A stretch of 64,000 nt of DNA. Source: Lachnospira multipara ATCC 19207. GTDB lineage: Bacteria > Bacillota > Clostridia > Lachnospirales > Lachnospiraceae. Of the stretch, positions 52,471-61,235 are shown piece by piece (position 1 is the stretch's first letter; every line of letters begins with the position of its first letter). The stretch spans positions 1 to 64,000 of the forward strand of contig NZ_AUJG01000007.1 of assembly GCF_000424105.1 (NCBI RefSeq), written 5' to 3'. The notes under the pieces are model-generated. The model did no database searches and had not been told where the DNA came from. It saw only the letters and a program-made list of their open reading frames with translations. Both the position numbers and the translations under genes were made by a program.

Positions 52471-54549
52471 CTAGTTTTCGTTCTTTTTAAACGCTTCTAC
52501 ATGGCCACATTCTGGGTTAGCACAAGCAAGCTTTGAACCCTTTTCAACCATATAGCCGCCACATTCAGGACATGGCTTAACTGATGGCTTCTGCCATGAA
52601 ACAAAGTCACATTCTGGATAGCCTTCACAACCAAAGAAGATTCTACCCTTCTTAGTCTTTTTAAGAACAACATCCTTACCACACTTAGGACAAGGAACGC
52701 CAATCTTTTCTAGATAAGGCTTTGTATTTCTACACTCTGGGAAACCAGGGCAAGCAAGGAACTTACCGTGTGGGCCATATTTAATAACCATGTTTCTACC
52801 GCAGTTTTCACAGATAACATCTGTAACCTCGTCTTCAATTGTTACATTTTCCAATTCCTTAGAGGCTGTATCAATTGCCTCCTTTAAATCTGGATAGAAG
52901 TTTCTAATAATATCCTTCCAATCCACATATCCATCTTCAACTCCATCAAGTAAAGATTCCATGTTAGCTGTAAATTGTGTATCTACAATAACTGGGAAGG
53001 CTGTTGTCATTGCGTTATTAACTGCAATACCAAGCTCTGTTACATAAAGGTTTTTCTGTTCCTTTGCCACATAATGTCTAGCAATAATTGTTGAAATAGT
53101 TGGTGCATAAGTAGATGGTCTACCAATACCAAGCTCTTCAAGACTCTTTACTAAGCTAGCTTCTGTGTAGTGTGCAGGTGGCTGTGTAAAATGTTGAATT
53201 CCCTCAACATTTTCTAAGCTAAGCTTTGAATTCTCATCTAAGCTCTTAGCTAAAGTATTAGACTTCTCTTCATCATCAGCTTCCTTATAAATTGCCATGA
53301 AACCTTCAAACTTAACCTTAGATGCAGATACTGAGAATCTATAATCTCCTGCCTTAATCTTAACAGAAGTTGTTTCATAAACTGCAGGAGTCATCTGACT
53401 TGCAATAAATCTCTTCCATATTAATTGATATAATCTAAACTGATCTCTAGATAGAGAATCCTTTACAACAACTGGTGAAAGAGTTAAATCTGTAGGACGA
53501 ATTGCCTCATGGGCATCCTGAATTCTCTTCTCATCCTTCTTTGCCTCAATATGATTACCAGCTACATACTCTTTACCATAATTATCATTAATAAAGCTTG
53601 CTGTTGTAGCTACTGCCTCATCTGCAACTCTTGTAGAATCAGTACGTAAATAAGTAATTAAACCTACGCTACCTCTTCCCTCAATTTCAATACCTTCATA
53701 TAATTGCTGTGCAATTCGCATGGTCTTTTGAGTTGCAAAGTTAAGGGCCTTAGCTGCTTCCTGCTGCATTGTACTTGTTGTAAATGGAAGTGGAGCTTTT
53801 TTATTTCTCTCACCCTTCTTTATCTGATCAACACTAAATTTCTCTTTTTTAAGTTTAGCTAAAATCTCATCTGCTTCATTCTTTGATTTGATTTCAAGCT
53901 TACCCTTAGATGTTCCTGTAAACTGGGCAACAATAGGCTTCTTCTCACCTTCAATATTTAAATTAGCCTCAATTGTCCAATACTCTTCTGGAATAAATTC
54001 ATCTATTAACTTCTCTCTATCGCAAATGATTCTAAGTGCAACAGACTGAACTCTACCAGCTGATAAACCTCTCTTAATCTTTGCCCATAAAAGAGGACTG
54101 ATTCCATAACCCACGATTCTATCAAGGGCACGTCTTGCTTGCTGTGCATCAACAAGATTCATATCAATCTTTCTTGCATTCTTTAAAGATTCCTTAACTG
54201 CACCCTTTGTAATTTCATTAAAGGTAATTCTATAAATGTCCTTATCTTCTAATTTAAGAGCTGCTGCTAAATGCCAAGAAATAGCCTCTCCCTCACGATC
54301 GGGATCGGTTGCAAGATATACTTTAGTTGCCTTCTTTGCTTCCTTTCTTAGGGCAGCAAGTAATTCACCCTTACCTCTAATTGTTATATATTTAGGTTCA
54401 TAATCGTTTTCTGGATCAATACCCATCTGTGACTTTGGAAGGTCACGTACATGTCCTTGAGAGGCCATTACCTTGTAATTTGAACCCAAGAACTTCCCAA
54501 TTGTTTTTACCTTAGCTGGCGACTCTACTATTACTAAATACTTAGCCAC
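52471..54549 (-). CDS. topA: DNA topoisomerase I (type IA)
   Basis: Relaxes negative supercoils. At 692 aa it has the Toprim domain (YLVIVESPAKVKTIGKFLG, then DPDREGEAISWH) and the catalytic Tyr in GLITYLRTDSTRV. Three C-terminal four-Cys zinc ribbons follow: CENCGR...CPGFPEC, CPKCGK...CEGYPEC, CPECGG...CANPEC. It lies 22 bases after dprA, the common dprA-topA-codY order. Confidence 0.98.
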   Translation of the reverse strand: MAKYLVIVESPAKVKTIGKFLGSNYKVMASQGHVRDLPKSQMGIDPENDYEPKYITIRGKGELLAALRKEAKKATKVYLATDPDREGEAISWHLAAALKLEDKDIYRITFNEITKGAVKESLKNARKIDMNLVDAQQARRALDRIVGYGISPLLWAKIKRGLSAGRVQSVALRIICDREKLIDEFIPEEYWTIEANLNIEGEKKPIVAQFTGTSKGKLEIKSKNEADEILAKLKKEKFSVDQIKKGERNKKAPLPFTTSTMQQEAAKALNFATQKTMRIAQQLYEGIEIEGRGSVGLITYLRTDSTRVADEAVATTASFINDNYGKEYVAGNHIEAKKDEKRIQDAHEAIRPTDLTLSPVVVKDSLSRDQFRLYQLIWKRFIASQMTPAVYETTSVKIKAGDYRFSVSASKVKFEGFMAIYKEADDEEKSNTLAKSLDENSKLSLENVEGIQHFTQPPAHYTEASLVKSLEELGIGRPSTYAPTISTIIARHYVAKEQKNLYVTELGIAVNNAMTTAFPVIVDTQFTANMESLLDGVEDGYVDWKDIIRNFYPDLKEAIDTASKELENVTIEDEVTDVICENCGRNMVIKYGPHGKFLACPGFPECRNTKPYLEKIGVPCPKCGKDVVLKKTKKGRIFFGCEGYPECDFVSWQKPSVKPCPECGGYMVEKGSKLACANPECGHVEAFKKNEN

Positions 54550-54571
54550 TTCATATTCCTCCGTTACTATG

Positions 54572-55723
54572 TTAGATTTGTACCCTTACATAGCAATTCT
54601 TCGTTGTCTCCTCCACTAAACCCTCTAGCTCTAATTCTAATAAATTTTCCACCACGATACTTAAAGGTAACCCTGTTTTAGTTACTAAATCATCTAACGC
54701 ACAAGGATACAAATCGAGTTCACTATACACCATATTTTTTTGACTGGCAATAGGCAATTTATTTAAATTGTGTCTAAATTGTTCATTTTGTGGGGAAATT
54801 TCACTAGATAAAGCCTGATTTTTATTGCTTTTAGTAGAAATTAAATCGCATTGATAAATATCTTCTGGTCTAAGTATAGGATTAGCACCTTCATTCAATA
54901 ATTCTAAACATCCAACTGATAAAGGATCAGAGATTCTCCCCGGCACTACAAAGACGTCCTTTCCCTGTTCTAGAGCCCAATCCACCGTAATTTTACTACC
55001 ACTTTTATTCCTTGCCTCAACTACAATTACCGCATCACTTAGTGCGCTAATAATACGATTTCTCTCTGGAAAATGTCCGGGAATTGCAGGAGTATTTGGC
55101 TTATATTCTGACAGTATTCCTCCATGCTCTTTTAAATGAAGATATAGCTCTAAATTATTTCTTGGATAACATACATCTGCCCCAGTTCCAAGAACTCCTA
55201 AAGAATAACCGCCAGCACTAATAGCCCCCTTTTGTCCATAATAATCAATTCCTAGGGCCATGCCACTAATTACTTGAATACCATTAGCTGCAAAGCTTTT
55301 TGCAAACTCATAGGCAATTCTTCTTCCATAATCAGTACAGCCCCTAGCCCCTACAATAGAAACAATTGGCTTATTAAAATCCGGAAGTCTTCCATAATAA
55401 TATAGATTCACAGGATAATTTTCTATATCAAGTAACTGCTTTGGATAGTCTTCCTTTCCTGGATAGCTAAATTTCATATCTGACTTTCTAAGCTTAATAT
55501 AGTCCTTTAAAATGTAGCCAACCTCCTTTGATTCTTCAATGGCCTTAGCATCATTTTCACTAATCTTTTCTATATTTAAATAGTCCGACTTCTTTGCAAA
55601 AAATACCCTCTTAGGATTTCCAAAATATTCTAGTAATTTGTGGATTTTTACAAGGCCCACCCCTGGGATGCTATTAATCCAATACCAGTAAAATCCCTTT
55701 GTAATCTCGCTTAAATTTTCCAT
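54572..55723 (-). CDS. dprA: DNA-processing protein DprA (Smf)
   Basis: Loads RecA on incoming single-stranded DNA during transformation. At 383 aa it has an N-terminal SAM/HhH-like region (INSIPGVGLVKIHKLLEYFG) and a Rossmann-like core (IVSIVGARGCTDYGRRIAYE, GVLGTGADVCYPRNN, FPERNRIISALSDAVIVVEA). A C-terminal winged-helix segment ends the protein. It is 27 bases after comM and next to a pseudopilin operon, so natural competence is conceivable. Confidence 0.97.
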   Translation of the reverse strand: MENLSEITKGFYWYWINSIPGVGLVKIHKLLEYFGNPKRVFFAKKSDYLNIEKISENDAKAIEESKEVGYILKDYIKLRKSDMKFSYPGKEDYPKQLLDIENYPVNLYYYGRLPDFNKPIVSIVGARGCTDYGRRIAYEFAKSFAANGIQVISGMALGIDYYGQKGAISAGGYSLGVLGTGADVCYPRNNLELYLHLKEHGGILSEYKPNTPAIPGHFPERNRIISALSDAVIVVEARNKSGSKITVDWALEQGKDVFVVPGRISDPLSVGCLELLNEGANPILRPEDIYQCDLISTKSNKNQALSSEISPQNEQFRHNLNKLPIASQKNMVYSELDLYPCALDDLVTKTGLPLSIVVENLLELELEGLVEETTKNCYVRVQI

Positions 55724-55750
55724 AAAATTCTCCTTATTCTTCTTTTGTTT

Positions 55751-57298
55751 TTATTCATTAACCCTTCTATAGGAAAAGCTCTCTGAAATATGACTCCAGT
55801 TAATGTCCTTCTCCCCTTCTAAATCCGCAATAGTTCTAGCCGTCTTAAGGATCCTTGTATAAGCTCTAGCAGTTAAATGTTTTTTTTCATAAAAGCGCTC
55901 CATAAGCTCCTTTTCCCTATCCTTTAACTGGCAGTATTTCTTTACCATTTCTGAATTCATCTGGGAATTAAAATTGATATTAGTGTCTTTAAATCTTTCT
56001 AGCTGTGCCTTCCTAGCCCTTAAAATCATTTCTTTCATCTTTTTATTTGAGAGCACATTTTCATCCGTCTCCGTCTCATAGGCTATATCTTTAAACTTAA
56101 TTTCATTAGTTTTTATGCAAATGTCGAAGCGGTCCCAAATTGGATTACTAATCTTTCCAATATATCTTCTTATGTCTACTTCTCTACATTTACATCGAGT
56201 TCTATCAGGGTAATAGCCGCATTTACAAGGATTCATGGCCGCCACTAGCATAAAATCTGCAGGGTAGTCATAAGAATAATTAAGTCTTGTAACCTTAACC
56301 TTTCTATCCTCAATAGGACTTCTAAGACTTTCAATAACATTAGAATTAAACTCTGTGATTTCATCAAGAAATAAAACCCCCTTACTTGCTAAGGTGATTT
56401 CCCCAGGTTTAGCAAAAGCGCCACCTCCCATTAAGGCATTCAAGGTGATGTTATGATAAGGATTTCTAAAAGGTCGTTTTTTTACAAGACCACTGCCCTC
56501 CTTTAGTATTCCTGCCACACTTTCAATCTTAGTGACCTCAAGCCTTTCCTCTTTTGTCATATCTGGCATAATATAGGGAATTCTACTTGCAAGCATGGTT
56601 TTTCCACTGCCTGGAGGCCCCATATACATGATGTTGTGCATCCCGGCTACTGCAATCATTGTGGCTCTTTTAGCGCTATTTTGCCCCCTGACATCACTAA
56701 AATCCGGGGTCTTTATATCCTTTTCTTCTATAATTGGGGATTTTGAAAATGTGTCTAGACTATCAAAATTAAGACTTGAAGGCTCTAATTTACCATTAAT
56801 TATATTTACACATTCCTTTAGATTAGATACGGTAATTACATTTATATCTTCTACAATTAGGGCCTCTTCTTTGTTAGCTTTTGGAATAATTACATTTTTA
56901 ATGCCAGCTTTTTGAGCCATTAATACGCAAGGCAAAATTCCCTTAACCCCTTTTATACTACCATCAAGGCCAAGCTCTCCAATGCAGAAATACTCTCCTA
57001 AAGATTCATTAGTTATTAGATTATTTGCCGCAAGTAAGCCAAGTGCAATAGGCAGGTCAAAGCCCGTTCCATCCTTTCTAATATCTGCAGGAGATATGTT
57101 TACTACTACTCTTTGGGGTAGAAGTTTAAAATTTGAATTTTTAATTGCTACCTTGATTCTTTCCTTAGCTTCCTTTACTTCACTACTTAGTAAACCACTC
57201 ATGTTAAAATCTGGTAGACCATCTGATACATCTGTTTCCACTTCCACTAAAATAGCTTCAAGTCCGTAAACAGAGGCCGATTTAATACAACTATACAT
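55751..57298 (-). CDS. comM: YifB/ComM-family Mg chelatase-like AAA ATPase
   Basis: 515 aa. An N-terminal Lon-protease-like domain (VVNISPADIRKDGTGFDLPI) precedes an AAA+ core with Walker A MYMGPPGSGKTMLASRIPYI and Walker B GVLFLDEITEF. A zinc-type NPCKCGYYPD...CKC segment and a C-terminal helical lid follow. ComM promotes branch migration in transformation in Gram-negative species. Orthologues precede dprA in many Clostridia. Confidence 0.95.
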   Translation of the reverse strand: MYSCIKSASVYGLEAILVEVETDVSDGLPDFNMSGLLSSEVKEAKERIKVAIKNSNFKLLPQRVVVNISPADIRKDGTGFDLPIALGLLAANNLITNESLGEYFCIGELGLDGSIKGVKGILPCVLMAQKAGIKNVIIPKANKEEALIVEDINVITVSNLKECVNIINGKLEPSSLNFDSLDTFSKSPIIEEKDIKTPDFSDVRGQNSAKRATMIAVAGMHNIMYMGPPGSGKTMLASRIPYIMPDMTKEERLEVTKIESVAGILKEGSGLVKKRPFRNPYHNITLNALMGGGAFAKPGEITLASKGVLFLDEITEFNSNVIESLRSPIEDRKVKVTRLNYSYDYPADFMLVAAMNPCKCGYYPDRTRCKCREVDIRRYIGKISNPIWDRFDICIKTNEIKFKDIAYETETDENVLSNKKMKEMILRARKAQLERFKDTNINFNSQMNSEMVKKYCQLKDREKELMERFYEKKHLTARAYTRILKTARTIADLEGEKDINWSHISESFSYRRVNE

Positions 57299-57411
57299 CT
57301 AATGTCCTTTCTTTTGATTCTTTTGTTAATTACTTTTTGCTTTAGTTTTGTTTTGTTAATTGGAATTTTGCTAGATTCTAGCTAAAAGACTTTCCTAGAC
57401 TATCATAAATT

Positions 57412-59982
57412 CTAATCTAAGTCAAATAAATCCCTTCTTGCAAGACTAAAGCTTGTAGTTCCCCTAGTTTTATTAACATCCTCTGCATAGATTGTAATTA
57501 CTAAATCTCCCCTAGTTAAACTATCATAAAGGGTTATTCCTTCACTATTTGTTAGATTTAGATAATCTCGTAAATCCAGTACATTTTCCACTTTATTTCT
57601 GAGGCAATTGTCTCCCTCATATTCTTCTAATATCACATCCACTCCTTCTGTAAAGCTTCCATCTCCGTCCACATCCCAGAAGGCTCTTCCATAGGAATAG
57701 GCACCATTTGAAATACCCATATCAATATCTGTTACTGTAAATCTTAAATAGTTAGTGGTTGTAGTAAGGTCTGATAAGTAAGAAAGATCATTTGATCTAA
57801 TTGCCTGCTCGTAGGAATTAGAGCCCGTCTTAATTCCTGTAGTGCTTGAAATCCTAGGTGTAGAATTACCAGACTTTATGGCCTTAACTACAGTATTAAC
57901 AAAAAGCTTAAGTTCTGCATCCTTTGTAACCTCTGAGTGACCACAGCCGGAATAAGTAATATTTCCTTTAGAGTAAATGTAGTAATTATTAAGGGCGTCA
58001 ACTCCTGATAGGTGGTAATAAGAGCCCGTATCTGAAGAGTAGAGAGCATACCAAACCACTACATCCTTTGAAGAATCAATTAGCTTTGAATTTGTTGCCT
58101 CTAAATCCACCACAAACCACTGGGAGTGGGTCTTTGAAACTGTAATACTCTCATCAATTCCATAAGGGTATTCTGTAACCTGACCTTTATTTAGCTGCCT
58201 TACATTAGTAGTGGTTAGAACACTTTTATTTATCTCATCGGAAATATTAGTATATATCTTAAAAGGATTCCCATTATCTGTGCCTCTTCTCATAATATTT
58301 AAATTAGTATAGCCCTGATAATTATCATCAAAAACCGTGGCTTTATTAGCCCCTGCTACACTTGTAACCGACTTATCAGAAACCCCGTATCTATCCATAC
58401 CTGCCATATTTCTAAACCTTGAGGTTAAATAAAAGGAGGTATCAATATTAGATTTCTTAGCAGACGACATATCTAGAACTCTTACATTTTCATAATTAAC
58501 ATCTGAATAGGCGGAGTAAATAAAATTATCGTGGCTAAATAACACTGCACGGCCGGAATTTATAAAGTCCTCAATATTATTTAGAGCACTTTCACTTTCA
58601 ATATCCTCACGGTTAAAGTTATCGTAAAAGCCTATGACTAGCATGTCGTATTTATACAATTTATTCTTGGACTCATCATAGATATCCAGCCCATTCATTT
58701 CATAATCAACCCCATCATACCAGCTAACAAAGTCATTAACTGAGACACTATCAATGGATAAATCAATTCCAACCAAATCTGAAATGGCATCAAATCTTTC
58801 CATAAAAGCTTCATCTTCAAGTAAGAAATTTCCTGTGGTTACATCATCAAGAGGAACAATTTGTAATACCTTAACTTCGCTTACATCCTCTTCTGAAACA
58901 ATAATACAGCCTGTATCCTGACAAGAGCCTCCGGTCTTATTTGTAGCCACCAGCTTAATTCCAACATAGCCTCTAAGCTCTGTTGGAAGGGCAAGACTTA
59001 CTCTAAAGTTACCCTTATTATCCGTGGTAATTTTACTATCTGTTGAACGAGTTGAAGAATAGTAAAGCTCATACTCCTCACCTGCTATTTCTGAAAATAT
59101 ACCATCGCCGTTTTTATCAATATAAATATCAAGGTCATAGCTCTCACTAGTAGTTCCAATTTGTCCATAAATTTCAAAACTAGAAAGGGAAGAAGCTAAA
59201 ACTTTTTTTGAATTAATTATCTTATTACTGTCATAATCTGCCTTAAAATCATCATCTAGACTTATTTCTGGATGACTAATATAGTTAAGAGAAATATTCT
59301 TCGTCTCATCAAATATATTAGAGGTATTATGTCCATTTTTTTCTAAATAATAAGGGGCTAATTTATAGACATTTACGCTGTAATTACTACTATTAGTTGA
59401 GGTCTTTTCATTAATGGCATTATAAATGGAATTAGCTAAAACTAGGGGCTTACCATTGTCTATAAAATTCATCAATTTATTAAGGCTTTTAAGGGTAAAG
59501 TCATTGCCACTAAAGGCAGCATAAACCGTCTCTCCTGTGGATTCTATGGATAAATTCATCTTTAAAAATTTACCTGCTGGCGAGTAGTTTCCATTACCCT
59601 GAAGGGCGCCGCTTGCAAGATAACCTTTAGGATTATAATCTCCTATAATTACTAAATCATAGTCATTTACAATATCAGAGTTCATGCCAATAAAACCGTT
59701 TGAGGCAATGCTATCTATGGTTACATAATTTTTGTAATTACTAGACTTTATATTCTTTACCTTAAAACCAAACCATTTAAGGATCTGCTTAGCCGATGAA
59801 TAATTGTTATATTTGCTTGCACCACTTGGCTCAATTTCAAGCACTCTAATAGGGTAGCTAACAGTATCTGCTGCCACCGTACTTGATTTATTTCCCTTTA
59901 AGATTGCTAGAAGCGAAATGCAAAAAATAACAACTAATAAAAGGGCTATTTTATACAAATCCTTTTTAAATTCCTTATTCAT
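57412..59982 (-). CDS. Large anchored surface protein (DUF5057-like)
   Basis: 856 aa with a short cytoplasmic N-terminus, one membrane helix (about residues 11-29 of the longer frame) and a very long extracellular region rich in Ser, Asn, Tyr and Asp. It contains IRVLEIEPSGASKYNNYSSA, several DLVIIGDYN/DMLVIGFYDN-type Rossmann-like strands and Ca-binding-like Asp runs (DIYIDKNGDGIFSE, DVDGDGSFTEGVD). It resembles Lachnospiraceae proteins labelled DUF5057, from memory. The start is ATG with GGAG five bases before it; a GTG two codons earlier is less likely. It is last in the pseudopilin operon, six bases or so after a prepilin gene. Confidence 0.6.
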   Translation of the reverse strand: MNKEFKKDLYKIALLLVVIFCISLLAILKGNKSSTVAADTVSYPIRVLEIEPSGASKYNNYSSAKQILKWFGFKVKNIKSSNYKNYVTIDSIASNGFIGMNSDIVNDYDLVIIGDYNPKGYLASGALQGNGNYSPAGKFLKMNLSIESTGETVYAAFSGNDFTLKSLNKLMNFIDNGKPLVLANSIYNAINEKTSTNSSNYSVNVYKLAPYYLEKNGHNTSNIFDETKNISLNYISHPEISLDDDFKADYDSNKIINSKKVLASSLSSFEIYGQIGTTSESYDLDIYIDKNGDGIFSEIAGEEYELYYSSTRSTDSKITTDNKGNFRVSLALPTELRGYVGIKLVATNKTGGSCQDTGCIIVSEEDVSEVKVLQIVPLDDVTTGNFLLEDEAFMERFDAISDLVGIDLSIDSVSVNDFVSWYDGVDYEMNGLDIYDESKNKLYKYDMLVIGFYDNFNREDIESESALNNIEDFINSGRAVLFSHDNFIYSAYSDVNYENVRVLDMSSAKKSNIDTSFYLTSRFRNMAGMDRYGVSDKSVTSVAGANKATVFDDNYQGYTNLNIMRRGTDNGNPFKIYTNISDEINKSVLTTTNVRQLNKGQVTEYPYGIDESITVSKTHSQWFVVDLEATNSKLIDSSKDVVVWYALYSSDTGSYYHLSGVDALNNYYIYSKGNITYSGCGHSEVTKDAELKLFVNTVVKAIKSGNSTPRISSTTGIKTGSNSYEQAIRSNDLSYLSDLTTTTNYLRFTVTDIDMGISNGAYSYGRAFWDVDGDGSFTEGVDVILEEYEGDNCLRNKVENVLDLRDYLNLTNSEGITLYDSLTRGDLVITIYAEDVNKTRGTTSFSLARRDLFDLD

Positions 59983-59994
59983 ATGCACTCCTGT

Positions 59995-60651
59995 TTACTG
60001 ATTTATAAAACTATCAACTAAGCTAGTAGGAATTACTTGATTTTCACTAGTACTAAGCTTTACAAAATCTATACTAGACTCACTATTTCCCTCCCCTAAA
60101 TAAAGCTTATCCTTACAGCTATTTCTAGTGCTAAAGCTCTTATTTATGGTCCTTTCCTGGCCCGATAGCTTTGAGCTAATAGTTATATCAAGCATTGGAT
60201 AATCTGAGACATAATCTAGATTAAAGCTATTAGAATCTTTTCTTGTTAGGCTTATCATGTCCTTATTTAGCTTTACACTAAAGTCGCTAATGTTTCCTGC
60301 TATAAAACTTTCCTCTTGATTGAAAATGTAATACAGAGTCTCATTTTCATACTTAAGGCCTACTTGATTGTTGTCACTATCATAGCTTAGTAGATAAACT
60401 AAATCTCCAACTTTAAAAAGCCTTATAGAGCTAGCGTTTAGTACGCAACTCTCCCCAAAGGCCATGGCATTATCTAGCTTAGTCTCAAGCTTTGCATTAA
60501 CTGTTGACCTTCTATAAGACCTTACGCTTTGGCTTACAAAAACACCTAGGGCAAATAATACAATGCTTGAAATTGCAAGGGCAATGATAAGTTCTACAAA
60601 ACTAAAGCCTTTATTATTTTGTGTAATTTTTGACTTTTCGTTTTCCTTCAT
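59995..60651 (-). CDS. Type IV prepilin-like protein (PilW-type minor pilin candidate)
   Basis: 218 aa with a class III prepilin signal: KGFSFVELIIALAISSIVLF, cleaved after Gly and methylated at Phe, with Glu at +5. The leader is about 14 residues with Lys. The rest is a polar, beta-rich globular part. It lies eight bases after the other prepilin gene and six or more before the large surface protein. The length and mid-operon place suit a minor (tip) pseudopilin. Confidence 0.8.
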   Translation of the reverse strand: MKENEKSKITQNNKGFSFVELIIALAISSIVLFALGVFVSQSVRSYRRSTVNAKLETKLDNAMAFGESCVLNASSIRLFKVGDLVYLLSYDSDNNQVGLKYENETLYYIFNQEESFIAGNISDFSVKLNKDMISLTRKDSNSFNLDYVSDYPMLDITISSKLSGQERTINKSFSTRNSCKDKLYLGEGNSESSIDFVKLSTSENQVIPTSLVDSFINQ

Positions 60652-60659
60652 AGTTCCAC

Positions 60660-61235
60660 CTATTCCTTAAAGATTCCTGTCTTTAAATAAAGTAGCAAAG
60701 ACTTTGTTTTTCTGCCCTTTATATTAAAGTTTATAAAGCTATTCTCTATTAGATTAGTTCCCCCTGTAAAAGTTATGTAATAAACGCTACTTCCATTGAC
60801 ATCCTCAGTTGAATTAACTGCACTTCCTCCATAATTTAGGCTTTTAACAGAACCTTTTGATTTGTCAAATTCAATAAAGAGACTAGTGCCCTTTGATAGG
60901 GCAAGGCCTGTGCTTGTATCCCCTTCTGTAAAGCTTATAGAAAGAGATATCCTAGAGCCTAGCTTAGTAGAATCCATTAAATCACCATTTTTATAGCTAT
61001 TTATATAGATTATTCCCTCTTTATTAGTAATTTCTATATAGTAGGAATTATCAATTGAAAGGGTGTTGCTTCTAAGCATCTCCACCTCTGATTTTAGGGA
61101 ATTTACTGCCCTTTGCTCATTGGCATTGACTAAAGTGGACATAAGGATAGCGCTGCCTGATATTACCACAAGCATTATGGCAAGCGTTATTAGTAATTCA
61201 ATTAAACTAAAGCCTTTCATGTCCATTTTTTTCAT
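60660..61235 (-). CDS. Type IV prepilin-like protein (minor pilin candidate)
   Basis: 191 aa. MKKMDMKGFSLIELLITLAI is a textbook prepilin peptidase site (Gly before Phe, Glu at +5) followed by one hydrophobic helix. The C-terminal part is polar with a GGTNLIENSFINFNIKGRK end. Its ATG overlaps the stop of the PilX-like gene (TAATG), and GGAG precedes it. A TTG four codons upstream is less likely. It is a predicted pseudopilin of a type IV pilus or type II-like machine. Confidence 0.82.
   Translation of the reverse strand: MKKMDMKGFSLIELLITLAIMLVVISGSAILMSTLVNANEQRAVNSLKSEVEMLRSNTLSIDNSYYIEITNKEGIIYINSYKNGDLMDSTKLGSRISLSISFTEGDTSTGLALSKGTSLFIEFDKSKGSVKSLNYGGSAVNSTEDVNGSSVYYITFTGGTNLIENSFINFNIKGRKTKSLLLYLKTGIFKE

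Noticed and set aside
57299-57411. Terminator between the surface-protein gene and comM
   Set aside because: A short GCTAG/CTAGC hairpin is present, but its stem is weak and the following sequence is not a convincing U-tract, so I do not call it.
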